A DNA stretch of 64,000 nt from positions 261,564 through 325,563 of the forward strand of contig PBJO01000007.1 in the NCBI GenBank assembly GCA_002720745.1. The letters run 5' to 3'. Positions within the stretch are counted from its first letter, which is position 1, and every line of letters starts with the position of its first letter. The position numbers and the translations under genes were made by a program. Shown piece after piece: positions 17,699 through 26,803 of this stretch. A model generated the notes under the pieces. It made no database searches and was not told where the DNA came from. It worked only from the letters and a program-made list of their open reading frames with translations. This DNA comes from Balneola sp. (GTDB lineage Bacteria > Bacteroidota > Rhodothermia > Balneolales > Balneolaceae).

Positions 17699-18694
17699 AT
17701 GCAACAAGAACCGACTAATCCAATCATACTTTCTGGTATACAGCCCTCTGGTAAATTACATATAGGGAATTACTTTGGGGCCATTAGGCAGCATATTGAA
17801 ATGCAGGATAAAGGCAGAGCCTTTTATTTCATTGCAAATTACCATTCGCTAACCTCACTTAAAGATGGAAAAGCCTTACGGCAGTTTACTTATGAGGTGG
17901 CATTAGACTATCTGGCACTAGGGCTTGATCCTGATAAAGCCACCTTCTTCGCTCAGTCAGATGTGCCTCAGGTAAATGAATTAGCATGGATTTTATCCAC
18001 CTTAACACCAGTAAGCTTGATGGAAAAAGGAGTTTCTTATAAAGACAAAATTTCAACGGGACTAAGTCCAAACATAGGATTATTTACCTATCCAATTCTT
18101 CAAGCAGCTGATATTTTGATTTATCATTCCGATATTGTACCTGTGGGGGAGGATCAGAAACAAAACATTGAGATTTGCCGTGACTTGGCAGTTAAGTTCA
18201 ATAGAGCCTATGAAGGAGATTTCTTGGTTGAACCAGAAGAGTATATCGTGAAATCGGTGGCAACCGTTCCTGGCACCGATGGTCAGAAAATGAGTAAGAG
18301 TTACGATAATACCCTAGCCATATTTGACCAGCCAAAGGCTTTAAAGAAGAAGATAATGAGCATCCAAACGGATTCAACCCCTCTAGAAGAACCAAAAGAT
18401 CCGTCAAAGGATAACGTATTTGCCTTAATTTCACTTTTTGCCTCACAAGACCAGAAAGAAGAGATTGCTCAGAAATATCGAGCCGGTGGATACGGTTATG
18501 GACATGCGAAAAAAGAATTATTAACACTTATTTCCGATTACTTTGCAGAGGCAACCGAACGCCGAAGGGAACTTAATCAACATCCAGAAAGGGTGTATGA
18601 GGTGCTTCAAGAGGGTGCAAAGAAAGCTCGCATTCAGGCTGAGCGTGTAATGCAACCTATACGAGATGTTGTTGGATTACATAGAAGCTTTTGA
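17699..18694 (+). CDS. trpS: Tryptophanyl-tRNA synthetase
   Basis: Charges tRNA-Trp in the cytoplasm. A class I synthetase of 331 residues with the HIGH-type motif HIGN (21-24), the tryptophan pocket region around GLFTYPILQAADIL and KMSKS at 197-201. Length and motifs are normal for bacterial TrpS. It is embedded between trpE and trpG with six bases before and eight after it, so the supply of charged tRNA-Trp and tryptophan synthesis would be transcribed together. This placement is not the common trp operon layout. Confidence 0.97.
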   Translation: MQQEPTNPIILSGIQPSGKLHIGNYFGAIRQHIEMQDKGRAFYFIANYHSLTSLKDGKALRQFTYEVALDYLALGLDPDKATFFAQSDVPQVNELAWILSTLTPVSLMEKGVSYKDKISTGLSPNIGLFTYPILQAADILIYHSDIVPVGEDQKQNIEICRDLAVKFNRAYEGDFLVEPEEYIVKSVATVPGTDGQKMSKSYDNTLAIFDQPKALKKKIMSIQTDSTPLEEPKDPSKDNVFALISLFASQDQKEEIAQKYRAGGYGYGHAKKELLTLISDYFAEATERRRELNQHPERVYEVLQEGAKKARIQAERVMQPIRDVVGLHRSF

Positions 18695-18702
18695 GGCAGG
18701 CC

Positions 18703-19275
18703 ATGATACTAATTATAGATAATTACGATTCTTTCACCTACAATCTTGTTCATTTAGTTGCCGAGCAAACAAACGATTATCGGGTCATAAGAAACGATGA
18801 GTGCAGCTTGTATCAAATAATTGACTTGCAACCGACGAAGATTTTAATATCACCCGGCCCAGGAAAACCAGAAGATGCAGGTGTTACCAAGCAAGTTATT
18901 GCTGAATTAGGACAAAAAATACCCATACTAGGCGTTTGCCTGGGGCATCAAGCCATAGGTGAAGTATTCGGAGCAAAGGTAGTGCATGCTCCAAGTTTAA
19001 TGCATGGCAAAACATCAATGGTTAAGCATTATGGAAGTCCCTTATTTAATTCTATCCCAGAAGAATTTGTCGCAACTCGATACCACTCTTTGGTACTTAG
19101 CCCTGAAAGCATACCAAACAGCTTGGAGGTTACTGCCTTGACGGACGATCATACCGGTACCATTGTCATGGGAGTACGCCATAAAAGCTATCCAATTGAA
19201 GGAATACAATTTCATCCTGAAAGTATTCTGACTATTGTAGGCCCTCAAATGGTTAAGAATTGGGTGATGCAATGA
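18703..19275 (+). CDS. trpG: Anthranilate synthase component II (glutamine amidotransferase)
   Basis: Hydrolyses glutamine and passes ammonia to TrpE. A class I amidotransferase of 190 residues with the catalytic triad C79 (GVCLGHQ), H171 and E173 (FHPES), and the typical start ILIIDNYDSFTYNL. The ATG at 18703 is chosen over an in-frame TTG at 18691 because it matches the family N-terminus and has GAGG seven bases upstream. There is no fused TrpD domain; TrpD is a separate gene 95 bases downstream. Confidence 0.96.
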   Translation: MILIIDNYDSFTYNLVHLVAEQTNDYRVIRNDECSLYQIIDLQPTKILISPGPGKPEDAGVTKQVIAELGQKIPILGVCLGHQAIGEVFGAKVVHAPSLMHGKTSMVKHYGSPLFNSIPEEFVATRYHSLVLSPESIPNSLEVTALTDDHTGTIVMGVRHKSYPIEGIQFHPESILTIVGPQMVKNWVMQ

Positions 19276-19370
19276 AAAAAGACTTAGGATTAATGTATCT
19301 CACCCAACATTCTATGAATCATTCCCAAGACCTTTATTAGAGCCTTAATACAATTTTAGCGCGGACCAAT

Positions 19371-20399
19371 ATGAATTATAATTTCAAGGAAACACTTCAA
19401 AACATCACTTTAGGCAATGACTTAAGCACGGGTGAGGCTATGTTTGCCTTAGAATCTATCATGAATGATGAAATTAGTTCTGAAGAAATAGCCTCCTTTT
19501 TAACCGCTATGAAAATGAAGGGAGAAACAATTGAAGAACTATCTTCCTTTGTTAAAGTTATGCGATCAAAATCTCTAAAGGTTCAAGCCGACATAACAGG
19601 TGCTGTAGATATTGTTGGGACAGGAGGAGATAAATCCGGTACCTTTAATATTTCCACCATTACTGCTTTTGTCACAGCCGCTGCAGGTGTTCCTGTGATC
19701 AAACATGGAAATAGAAGTGCGTCAAGTAAATGTGGGAGTGCTGATGTCTTAGAAATTCTTGGTGCAAATATAGAATTAAATCCAGTGCAGGTTGCTGAAG
19801 TTTTTGAACGAGTGGGTATTGCTTTTATGTATGCTCCAATGTTTCATCCAGCAATGAAATATGTCATGCCAGCTAGGAAAGCTATTGGGTTTCATACTTT
19901 TTTTAACATACTTGGCCCATTAACGAATCCTGCTGGTGTGCGAAATTATGTTATTGGTGCCTATAACAAAGATGTTGCGCATAAAATAGCTCAGATATTA
20001 GCGACACTTGATACCCAATTTGCCTATACGTTTAGCTCTGATGATGGACTTGACGAAGTAAGTTTATGCAACCCCACAACTTTTTTTGAGGTAAAAAAAC
20101 AATTAAGTTCTCAGCCAAGATTATTTGAACCTGAAGAATTAGACTTTAATCGTGTTGAAATGACAGAGCTTTTAGGTGGAGAACCATCAGAAAATGCTCG
20201 TATATTTATTGATATTTTGAGCAATAGAGCGACAGAGGCTCAAAAAAATATGGTAGTGCTTAATGCAGCATTTGCCATACATGCAGTAACTGACCTGCAA
20301 CATCTTCATGAAGCAAAAAATATAGCCGAAAAAGCTATCCAATCTGGTGCAGCTTTGAATAAACTTAATGAGTTCATATCGGCGACTCAGGCTTATTAA
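19371..20399 (+). CDS. trpD: Anthranilate phosphoribosyltransferase
   Basis: Transfers phosphoribose from PRPP to anthranilate. 342 residues, normal length, with the PRPP-binding GTGGDKSGTFN (83-93), KHGNR (111-115) and SSKCGSADVLE. It follows trpG after a 95-base gap that shows no terminator. Its stop is one base before the trpC ATG, so trpD and trpC are closely coupled. Confidence 0.96.
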   Translation: MNYNFKETLQNITLGNDLSTGEAMFALESIMNDEISSEEIASFLTAMKMKGETIEELSSFVKVMRSKSLKVQADITGAVDIVGTGGDKSGTFNISTITAFVTAAAGVPVIKHGNRSASSKCGSADVLEILGANIELNPVQVAEVFERVGIAFMYAPMFHPAMKYVMPARKAIGFHTFFNILGPLTNPAGVRNYVIGAYNKDVAHKIAQILATLDTQFAYTFSSDDGLDEVSLCNPTTFFEVKKQLSSQPRLFEPEELDFNRVEMTELLGGEPSENARIFIDILSNRATEAQKNMVVLNAAFAIHAVTDLQHLHEAKNIAEKAIQSGAALNKLNEFISATQAY

Positions 20400-20400
20400 T

Positions 20401-21210
20401 ATGAGTATACTTGAAAAGATAGTTTCCCAAACTAAGATTGACCTCAAAAAGAGAATCTTAGAACGCAGTTATACAAGCTTAGAATCGGAATGGGGCTTTG
20501 AAAAAGAGTTACAGTCATTCTCTCAAGCTATAAAAGGCAAAGTGGTTCAGTTTATAACTGAAGTTAAAAAAGCCTCTCCTTCTAAGGGTCTTATTCGAGA
20601 GGACTTTGACCCTGTGTCTTTAGCTAGAATCTATGAGAAATCAGGAGCCTCTGCTATATCAGTTCTAACTGAAGAACCCTTCTTTAAGGGGCATTTATCC
20701 TATTTGGATGATATTGCTCAACAAATTACTATTCCAATATTACGGAAAGACTTCATTATAAATCCATATCAGATAGTAGAAGCCAAGGCCTTTGGCGCAG
20801 ATGCCATACTATTAATTGCACGAATTCTATCTGACTCTCAGTTGGATGAGCTATTATCGGCAGCTAAAGAATATGAATTAGACGCCTTAGTAGAATGTTA
20901 TGATTTAGTTGACCAGGAACGCATCAATTATGAAAAAGTATCTATTCTTGGTGTAAATAATCGTGATTTAGAAACCTTTGAAGTTGATGTTCACCGTGGA
21001 GTATCACAGTTAAATATGGCTCCTGAGTCCACTATCACGGTCTCTGAAAGTGGTATTTCGACGGTTGATGATATTAAATTCTTACAAAAAAATGGTATAA
21101 ATGCTGTTTTAATTGGAGAACACTTAATGAGACAAAGCAATATTGGTGAAGAACTTAGAACATTGGTTTTAGCCGCCCAAAAAGCAGCTCATTCGCATGG
21201 CACAATATGA
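20401..21210 (+). CDS. trpC: Indole-3-glycerol phosphate synthase
   Basis: Cyclises CdRP to indole-3-glycerol phosphate. A TIM barrel of 269 residues with the catalytic segment EVKKASPSKG (54-63, general-acid lysines), the catalytic LRKDFI, and the C-terminal phosphate loop SESGIST. The start at 20401 (MSILEKIV) directly follows the trpD stop and fits the family. A longer in-frame start inside trpD is not needed. It is not fused to TrpF, unlike in enteric bacteria. Confidence 0.96.
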   Translation: MSILEKIVSQTKIDLKKRILERSYTSLESEWGFEKELQSFSQAIKGKVVQFITEVKKASPSKGLIREDFDPVSLARIYEKSGASAISVLTEEPFFKGHLSYLDDIAQQITIPILRKDFIINPYQIVEAKAFGADAILLIARILSDSQLDELLSAAKEYELDALVECYDLVDQERINYEKVSILGVNNRDLETFEVDVHRGVSQLNMAPESTITVSESGISTVDDIKFLQKNGINAVLIGEHLMRQSNIGEELRTLVLAAQKAAHSHGTI

Positions 21211-21304
21211 TAGTATTATAAAGTGCTGTAAAATTATTAATCAAGTGCCTTATAATTGGGTTGCATTACCCCAAATCTGGCCTAAAAGGGTAGAAAGTAA
21301 TTGA
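21197..21304 (+). CDS. Possible 35-residue ORF with two Trp codons, trpC-trpF gap
   Basis: An ATG at 21197, inside the last codons of trpC in another frame, opens a 35-codon frame that ends in TGA at 21302-21304. The peptide would begin MAQYDSIIKC and contains tryptophans at codons 21 and 28. The frame covers most of the 143-base gap before trpF. It may be a chance ORF. The two TGG codons and the overlapping hairpins make a regulatory leader peptide conceivable, but there is no independent coding evidence. Confidence 0.22.
   Translation: MAQYDSIIKCCKIINQVPYNWVALPQIWPKRVESN
21215..21274 (+). other. Two adjacent RNA hairpin candidates in the trpC-trpF gap
   Basis: The first stem pairs 21215-21226 with 21245-21256: twelve positions with one A-C mismatch and two pairs that are G-U wobbles on plus-strand RNA. 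The second is a short TTGGG/CCCAA stem at 21256-21260 and 21270-21274, so the two share one base at 21256. The second stem contains the first Trp codon of the small ORF. No T tract follows, so this is not a terminator. Confidence 0.35.
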
Positions 21305-21353
21305 TCTACTGATAAATTTACACAACATTGTTTAACTCAAATAATTGTGATAA

Positions 21354-22010
21354 TTGAAGAAATGTAAAGTGAAAATATGTGGGCTGACAAATTTAGCTGA
21401 TGCTAGGTTTGCAGCTGGAGCTGGTGCTGATTATTTAGGATTTATTTTTGTGGATGGAACACCAAGATATATAGAACCTGCCATGGTAGGTGCTATCAAT
21501 GAGTGGGTAGAAGGCCCAGAAAAGGTGGGGGTCTTTCAAAATCATGAACTCAGTTTTGTACAAGAAACCGCTCGACAGGTAGGTTTAGACCTAATTCAAC
21601 TTCATGGCCATGAAACAGTAGAATATTGTTCCCAACTAGCACAAATTTATAGCATAATTAAAGTTATTTCTATGGAAGAAAAATCGACCTCAACTGAACT
21701 TTCACAAATACTTAATTCTTACAAAGATGTATGTAGTTACTTCATGTTTGATACTAAGATCAATGGGCAAAGTGGGGGCACAGGCATCTCCTTTGATTGG
21801 GCAATTATTAACGAATTGGATATTCCACTACCTTACTTCTTATCCGGTGGATTATCACATATGACAGTAAATTCAGCCTTGGAATTACTTTCAGGGAACC
21901 CTCCATTAGCTATTGATGTATCTTCTAAAATAGAAGAAAGTATAGGTATTAAAGATTTTGATAAACTATCTTTGTTAATGGAAGAAGTTAACCTAAATTC
22001 TAAAGATTAG
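21354..22010 (+). CDS. trpF: Phosphoribosylanthranilate isomerase
   Basis: Isomerises PRA to CdRP, the step between TrpD and TrpC. A TIM barrel of 218 residues with the N-terminal KICGLT (catalytic cysteine C9), QLHG, the catalytic aspartate in MFDTKI, and the phosphate site SGGLS. There is no ATG in frame before the essential KICGLT segment: the start must be the TTG at 21354 or the GTG at 21369. Both would keep the active site. The weak start and the 143-base structured gap upstream suggest lower or regulated translation relative to its neighbours. Confidence 0.93.
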   Translation: MKKCKVKICGLTNLADARFAAGAGADYLGFIFVDGTPRYIEPAMVGAINEWVEGPEKVGVFQNHELSFVQETARQVGLDLIQLHGHETVEYCSQLAQIYSIIKVISMEEKSTSTELSQILNSYKDVCSYFMFDTKINGQSGGTGISFDWAIINELDIPLPYFLSGGLSHMTVNSALELLSGNPPLAIDVSSKIEESIGIKDFDKLSLLMEEVNLNSKD

Positions 22011-22068
22011 ACTTCCAAATTCTTCAATCGTTATATTCAACTAACTGATCATACCTCAAATCACAATA

Positions 22069-23268
22069 ATGTCTGTTATTACTACAAACACTTATTCCGA
22101 GCCCAATCATAAAGGATATTTTGGAGCCTATGGGGGTAAATTTGTCCCAGAGACACTGATACCAGCCCTAAATGAACTCGAGTGTGCTTACAAAGAGGCC
22201 AGCGAAGATCCTGAATTTGAGAATGAGTATCTACGCTTACTGCATGAATATGTAGGAAGACCTACCGAATTAAGTTTTGCTGATCGTTTAACCAATTATT
22301 ATGGTGGTGCAAAGATCTATTTAAAGCGCGAGGATTTATGCCATACTGGTGCACACAAAATAAATAATGCTATTGGCCAGATACTCTTAGCACTAAAAAT
22401 GGGAAAGAAGAGAATAATTGCTGAAACTGGCGCAGGTCAGCATGGTGTGGCAACTGCAACTGCATGTGCGAAATTTGGAGTGGAATGCATAGTCTATATG
22501 GGAGAAGAAGATATGGTACGTCAAAAACTCAATGTCGATCGAATGCGATTGATGGGAGCGGAAGTTCGTGGAGTAAGTAGTGGTTCTAAAACTTTAAAAG
22601 ATGCAACCAACGAAGCTATACGCGATTGGGTTACTAATGTCGATGATACATTCTATATCATAGGTTCAGTAGTTGGTCCTCACCCATACCCTATGATGGT
22701 TAGAAATTTCCACCGCATAATTGGTGATGAAACCAAGCGACAATTAATGGACATTGAAGGGCGATTGCCTGATTATCTAATCGCATGTGTTGGAGGTGGA
22801 TCCAATGCTATTGGTATTTTTTATCCATTTATTAATGATAATGTACATATTATTGGGATTGAAGCAGGTGGATTAGGAGTTGAATCTGGACAAACAGCTG
22901 CTACCTTGACCAAAGGAATACCTGGCGTGCTCCATGGGTCAATGAGTTATCTTCTCCATGATCAAGAAGGACAAATTGAATTAGCCCATTCAATCAGTGC
23001 TGGGTTAGATTATCCTGGAATTGGTCCAGAACACGCTTACTTACACGATACAAAAAGAGTCGATTACCGTGCTGTGACTGATGCACAAGCACTTGAAGCA
23101 GTGTCTTTACTTTCCAGGTTAGAGGGAATAATTCCTGCTTTGGAAACAGCGCACGCTTTTGCCTGGCTGGATGAGCTAATGCCAAAAACTACATCCGAAG
23201 AGATTGTTGTACTGAATTGTTCTGGTAGAGGTGATAAAGACATGGAAACCATTTCCAGATATCTTTAA
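22069..23268 (+). CDS. trpB: Tryptophan synthase beta chain
   Basis: Condenses indole with serine using PLP. 399 residues, normal for TrpB1, with [15 protein letters not shown] at the N-terminus, the PLP lysine K97 in [18 protein letters not shown], and the phosphate loop [10 protein letters not shown]. It is 58 bases after trpF and five bases before trpA, with which it forms the alpha-beta complex. Confidence 0.97.
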   Translation: MSVITTNTYSEPNHKGYFGAYGGKFVPETLIPALNELECAYKEASEDPEFENEYLRLLHEYVGRPTELSFADRLTNYYGGAKIYLKREDLCHTGAHKINNAIGQILLALKMGKKRIIAETGAGQHGVATATACAKFGVECIVYMGEEDMVRQKLNVDRMRLMGAEVRGVSSGSKTLKDATNEAIRDWVTNVDDTFYIIGSVVGPHPYPMMVRNFHRIIGDETKRQLMDIEGRLPDYLIACVGGGSNAIGIFYPFINDNVHIIGIEAGGLGVESGQTAATLTKGIPGVLHGSMSYLLHDQEGQIELAHSISAGLDYPGIGPEHAYLHDTKRVDYRAVTDAQALEAVSLLSRLEGIIPALETAHAFAWLDELMPKTTSEEIVVLNCSGRGDKDMETISRYL

Positions 23269-23273
23269 GATAA

Positions 23274-24089
23274 ATGGAACACTTAATGAATCGAATTAAT
23301 AAGGTTTTTGAGCAAAAGAAAGACGAAAAAGTTATGAGTCTTTTCATTACTGCTGGATATCCTGATATAAATGAAACCGTTGATCTAATATTAGGATTTG
23401 AACGCAATGGAGCTGACATTATTGAACTAGGTATGCCATTTAGTGACCCATTAGCTGATGGACCGACCATTCAATACTCATCCAATATGGCCATTTCTAA
23501 TGGGGTAACCATTCAAGGCATATTTGGCATGGTGGCTGAAACTAGAAAAAACTCTGAAATTCCAATTATATTAATGGGATACATTAATCCTATACTTAGG
23601 TTCGGATTGGGGGAATTTTTCTCTAGTGCAGCTAAGGCTGGTGTAGACGGGCTAATTGTACCTGATCTACCACTCGACGAAGCAACTATGATTGAGGAAT
23701 TTGCTCATACACATGAAATCCAACTAATTTACTTAATTGCACCTAATACGAGTGATGAAAGAATGCAATTAAGTGATGATAAATCCAATGGGTTTGTATA
23801 TTGCGTGTCGGTAACGGGAGTTACAGGCGCTAGAGATGGTAGTGAGGTTCAGCAATCAGTAGATACATTCATTCAACGCTCAAAAGCAAACATCACTAAA
23901 AACCCATTGATGGTCGGTTTTGGAATAAAAAATTATAATGATGCACAAAGTATATCTAAAGAGGTAGATGGTTTTATCGTTGGTAGTGCACTTATTGAAA
24001 CAATAAAAAATGCGTATCCAAATGAGCATTGGAAGGAAGAGGTCTTTAACTTTGTGCATCAACTCAAATTTGGCTATCCTAATCAATAG
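23274..24089 (+). CDS. trpA: Tryptophan synthase alpha chain
   Basis: Cleaves indole-3-glycerol phosphate and channels indole to TrpB. 271 residues with both catalytic residues in place: E51 (IIELGMPFSDP) and D62 (ADGPTIQ). The glycine-rich phosphate site GFGIKNYND is also present. The ATG at 23274 is used; a second ATG at 23286 (MNRINKVF) matches the family start equally well. It is the last trp gene. No intrinsic terminator is evident in the 84 bases before the DUF4837 gene, so readthrough is possible. Confidence 0.96.
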   Translation: MEHLMNRINKVFEQKKDEKVMSLFITAGYPDINETVDLILGFERNGADIIELGMPFSDPLADGPTIQYSSNMAISNGVTIQGIFGMVAETRKNSEIPIILMGYINPILRFGLGEFFSSAAKAGVDGLIVPDLPLDEATMIEEFAHTHEIQLIYLIAPNTSDERMQLSDDKSNGFVYCVSVTGVTGARDGSEVQQSVDTFIQRSKANITKNPLMVGFGIKNYNDAQSISKEVDGFIVGSALIETIKNAYPNEHWKEEVFNFVHQLKFGYPNQ

Positions 24090-24173
24090 TATTCATTGGT
24101 TTATTACATCGGGCTAAGATTCCACGTCCACGGACTATTAGTACAGAAATTTGATTAAAATTTGTTCAATTTT

Positions 24174-25247
24174 ATGCGTTTTTTATTTTGTTTAACCTTT
24201 TTATCTCTAGTGGCATGTACATTGGCCTGTAATGGTGACTTTAGAGAACGTGCCAAAGGCGATACACGTGAGTTTTTTATTGTAATGGACTCTGCAGACT
24301 GGGATAGTGAAACGTCTAATGCACTACGAGAAACATTTGGGAAATATGTATTCACCCTACCAAATCCAGAGCCTTATTATGACTTAACATTTATGCAAAT
24401 ACGTTCCCGTTCCCAACTAGAACGTATTATGGGGTATAAGAATATTATTTTTGCTGCGCCAATTGATGATTCTACCACGGTTGCGGCACAGGTTAGAGCT
24501 TTCTTGGATGAGTCAACTGAACAGCGAGTACGTAATGGGGAAAGTTTTGCTTTCCCTCTATTGGATCAATGGTATAAGGACCAATATTCCTTAATTTTAA
24601 GCTCAAATAGTGATTCTGCGTTAGCATACAAAATTAGGAATACAGAAACGGCTTTATTAACCAATGCTTTGGATAAAGAATTATTACGTTGGAATTGGTT
24701 TGTTTATGAGAAAAAAGAACAAACGCAGTACAGTGACTCTTTGTGGAATGATCATGGGTTTATGGTTCGGATTCAACATGATTATATAAAAAGAATTGAT
24801 ACAACCAACTTTATAAGCTACCGTCGATTCTTACCGGATAATGACCGATGGATGTGGGTATGGTGGCAGGATGACATAAATGATATTAGCTTCCTAGATG
24901 ATGATTGGATAAATCGGACTAGAGATTCACTGAATCAGCAATTCATCAAGGGAAGAACTGATTCTATGTTTATCACTACCGAATATCGGAGACCGGTTGA
25001 AAGTAACAGCTTCCAAAAAGCCCGGTATTTAGGATACGAAACCCTGGGTACATGGCAAATGATTAATGGGGCAATGGGCGGACCATTTGTAAATTTTACC
25101 TATTATGACGAATCTACTTCAAGGTTGTTTATGGTTGAGTATTCTCAGTTTGCACCATCTGTTAGAAAAAAATTGCGCTTTGTTCGTCAGTTCAGAGCTA
25201 TGGGTAGAACTTTTAAGGCAGATAGCCTTTATTTGACGCGCCTTTAA
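24174..25247 (+). CDS. DUF4837 family lipoprotein
   Basis: 357 residues with a lipoprotein signal: MRFLFCLTFLSLVAC gives a good lipobox, and a second cysteine follows at TLAC. The body matches the DUF4837 pattern known from Bacteroidota: an early VMDSADWDSETSNALRETFG and a late aromatic stretch FVNFTYYD with FMVEY. The function of the family is unknown. The ATG at 24174 is chosen because it starts the signal peptide. It ends three bases from the converging SpoU methylase gene. Confidence 0.82.
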   Translation: MRFLFCLTFLSLVACTLACNGDFRERAKGDTREFFIVMDSADWDSETSNALRETFGKYVFTLPNPEPYYDLTFMQIRSRSQLERIMGYKNIIFAAPIDDSTTVAAQVRAFLDESTEQRVRNGESFAFPLLDQWYKDQYSLILSSNSDSALAYKIRNTETALLTNALDKELLRWNWFVYEKKEQTQYSDSLWNDHGFMVRIQHDYIKRIDTTNFISYRRFLPDNDRWMWVWWQDDINDISFLDDDWINRTRDSLNQQFIKGRTDSMFITTEYRRPVESNSFQKARYLGYETLGTWQMINGAMGGPFVNFTYYDESTSRLFMVEYSQFAPSVRKKLRFVRQFRAMGRTFKADSLYLTRL

Positions 25248-25250
25248 CTT

Positions 25251-25790
25251 TTATTTGTAGGTTGATTTGCTAACTAAATCGTACAAAATTACACCAGTGG
25301 CTACCGATAGATTGAGTGAATGCTTACTTCCAAACTGCGGAATAATTAAGTGATAGTCTGCTGACTCAAGGGCCTGATCGTCTAAACCTTTCACTTCATT
25401 TCCAAATATAAAAGCAAGATTTTTATTAGTAATATCCGTGTAATTAAAGCTTGTAATTGGAATAGATTGACGGGTCTGCTCTACAGCAATTATGCATGTA
25501 TTTCTTTTCTTTAACTCTTCAAGACAATTACTCCATTGTATAAAGTGCCTCCAGGAAACATACTGTTCAGCACCAATAGCTGTTTTACAAACTTCAATAT
25601 TAGTTTCTGGAGTAGGGGTAATGCCGGTAAGAAACAGCTTATTTATGCCAAATGCATCTGCATTTCTAAATACTGCCCCTACATTGTACGCACTTCTAAT
25701 GTCATGAAGACAAATAATAGATTTCTGTAATAAACTTGGTTTATCCGCTTTTGAATGTCGAATAAACAATTCTTCTGCTGTTAATTTCAT
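25251..25790 (-). CDS. SpoU/TrmH family RNA 2'-O-methyltransferase
   Basis: A 179-residue SPOUT methyltransferase without an extra N-terminal RNA-binding domain. The three SpoU motifs are present: NVGAVFRNADAF (motif 1, N36 and R42), FGNEVKGL (motif 2) and IPQFGSKHSLNLSVA (motif 3, which forms the SAM knot). It uses SAM to methylate a ribose 2'-OH in tRNA or rRNA, and the exact target cannot be told. Its ATG lies seven bases after the end of the decayed gene described next, so it probably belonged to the ybeY transcript. Confidence 0.88.
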   Translation of the reverse strand: MKLTAEELFIRHSKADKPSLLQKSIICLHDIRSAYNVGAVFRNADAFGINKLFLTGITPTPETNIEVCKTAIGAEQYVSWRHFIQWSNCLEELKKRNTCIIAVEQTRQSIPITSFNYTDITNKNLAFIFGNEVKGLDDQALESADYHLIIPQFGSKHSLNLSVATGVILYDLVSKSTYK

Positions 25791-25797
25791 TCATAAA

Positions 25798-26322
25798 TTA
25801 GATTAGATAATCGTCTAATGAATATTTGTTTTTATATATAAATAAATCCAATGTATACAAGCTTAGTAATACGATTGTAATAGAAATTAAACTTATAATC
25901 GGGTTCCAGATCGTTAAACCATCAACCGTATCGATTATAACTCCAAGTCTTTAAAATATACCCCAATTCTTTATTAGTTGAAGTTTTAATTAAAGTTTCG
26001 ATTCTAGATTCATCATACCATTTTAAATGGTATATAATGATGTGATATATATTTAAGCGACTGATAAGTCCATGAAGCCATATCGTAATTTGCTGCTCAA
26101 TAGTATCGACTTACTCGCCAATTATAGAATGTATTTTTCAAATAAGTTATTTACCTGTTCAAATTGAAGTTTCAATTCGTCAAGTAACTCGATAAGTGCT
26201 TCTTTAACTAATTCCTGAACATTAGCCACTTTAAAAATAGTATTGGTTTTTAATGCAATTCGACCTAAAATTCTATTTTGTAACTTGCTATTTACCTCAT
26301 CCTCATCAATAATACGAATGAC
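25798..26322 (-). pseudogene. Frameshifted remnant of a ~174-codon gene between ybeY and the SpoU gene
   Basis: The 525 bases between the ybeY stop and the SpoU start hold three consecutive coding-like segments on the minus strand. They are 26125-26322 (66 codons, helical, includes VQELVKEALIELLDELKL), 25925-26110 (62 codons, a different frame) and 25801-25950 (50 codons, back in the first frame, with the hydrophobic segment NPIISLISITIVLLSLYTLD and a TAA stop at 25798). The outer segments share a frame and the span is exactly 174 codons, as if two compensating frame changes had occurred. There is no ATG; an ATT at 26317-26319, followed by RIIDEDE, may mark the lost start. No family was recognised. 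Confidence 0.55.
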
Positions 26323-26784
26323 CTATTCTAATATTATCTGTTGAATGATCGCATCTTCTTCCATAGTCATAATTTTTTTCTGTTGCTCAGTTGAATCGTC
26401 AAAACCAAAGATATGTAGTAATCCATGAACTAATATCCGTAGACACTCTGTATGAAGTTTTACGTTTAACTCTCTGGATTGTTCGATAATCCTTGGTAAG
26501 CAACAATAAATTGTACCTTCTAGACAAGTTCTGTTGAGTGAATCCACTGATTCACTTTCTTCATGATAATGAAAGCTAATAATATCAGTAATATAATCCC
26601 TCTTAAGGTATTCACTATTGATACGCCTTATTTCAATTTCGTCGACAAGTACAATTTCTATGAATTCAATTGTACACGAATGACGTTGAATAAATAAATT
26701 AATGAGCTCATTTATAGTTGTTTCAGCTACCGGAAATTCAAGTTTAGTGGTATTAAAAAATTGAAACATTTTTGAAATCGACAT
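26323..26784 (-). CDS. ybeY: Endoribonuclease YbeY (16S rRNA maturation)
   Basis: A single-strand-specific metal-dependent RNase for rRNA maturation and ribosome quality control. 153 residues with the start at 26784. The TDIISF motif (66-71) and the metal motif HGLLHIFGFDD are present. The first two histidines are H120 and H124, and the third ligand is aspartate (D130), a variation also seen in Bacteroidota relatives. The usual GDI element reads EGTI here. The start lies 19 bases after the upstream gene. A longer frame upstream would overlap that gene and is not supported. Confidence 0.88.
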   Translation of the reverse strand: MSISKMFQFFNTTKLEFPVAETTINELINLFIQRHSCTIEFIEIVLVDEIEIRRINSEYLKRDYITDIISFHYHEESESVDSLNRTCLEGTIYCCLPRIIEQSRELNVKLHTECLRILVHGLLHIFGFDDSTEQQKKIMTMEEDAIIQQIILE

Positions 26785-26803
26785 GAACTTGAGGCTTAAA
26801 TAA

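Noticed and set aside
19272-19340. 22-codon ORF overlapping the trpG stop (ATGA)
   Set aside because: Too short, without a recognisable pattern and without Trp codons; the overlap is likely chance.
26125-26325. Stop-codon readthrough from ybeY into the next segment
   Set aside because: The frame is open after the ybeY TAG, but YbeY ends at its normal length and the following segment breaks after 66 codons, so a decayed gene is a simpler reading.
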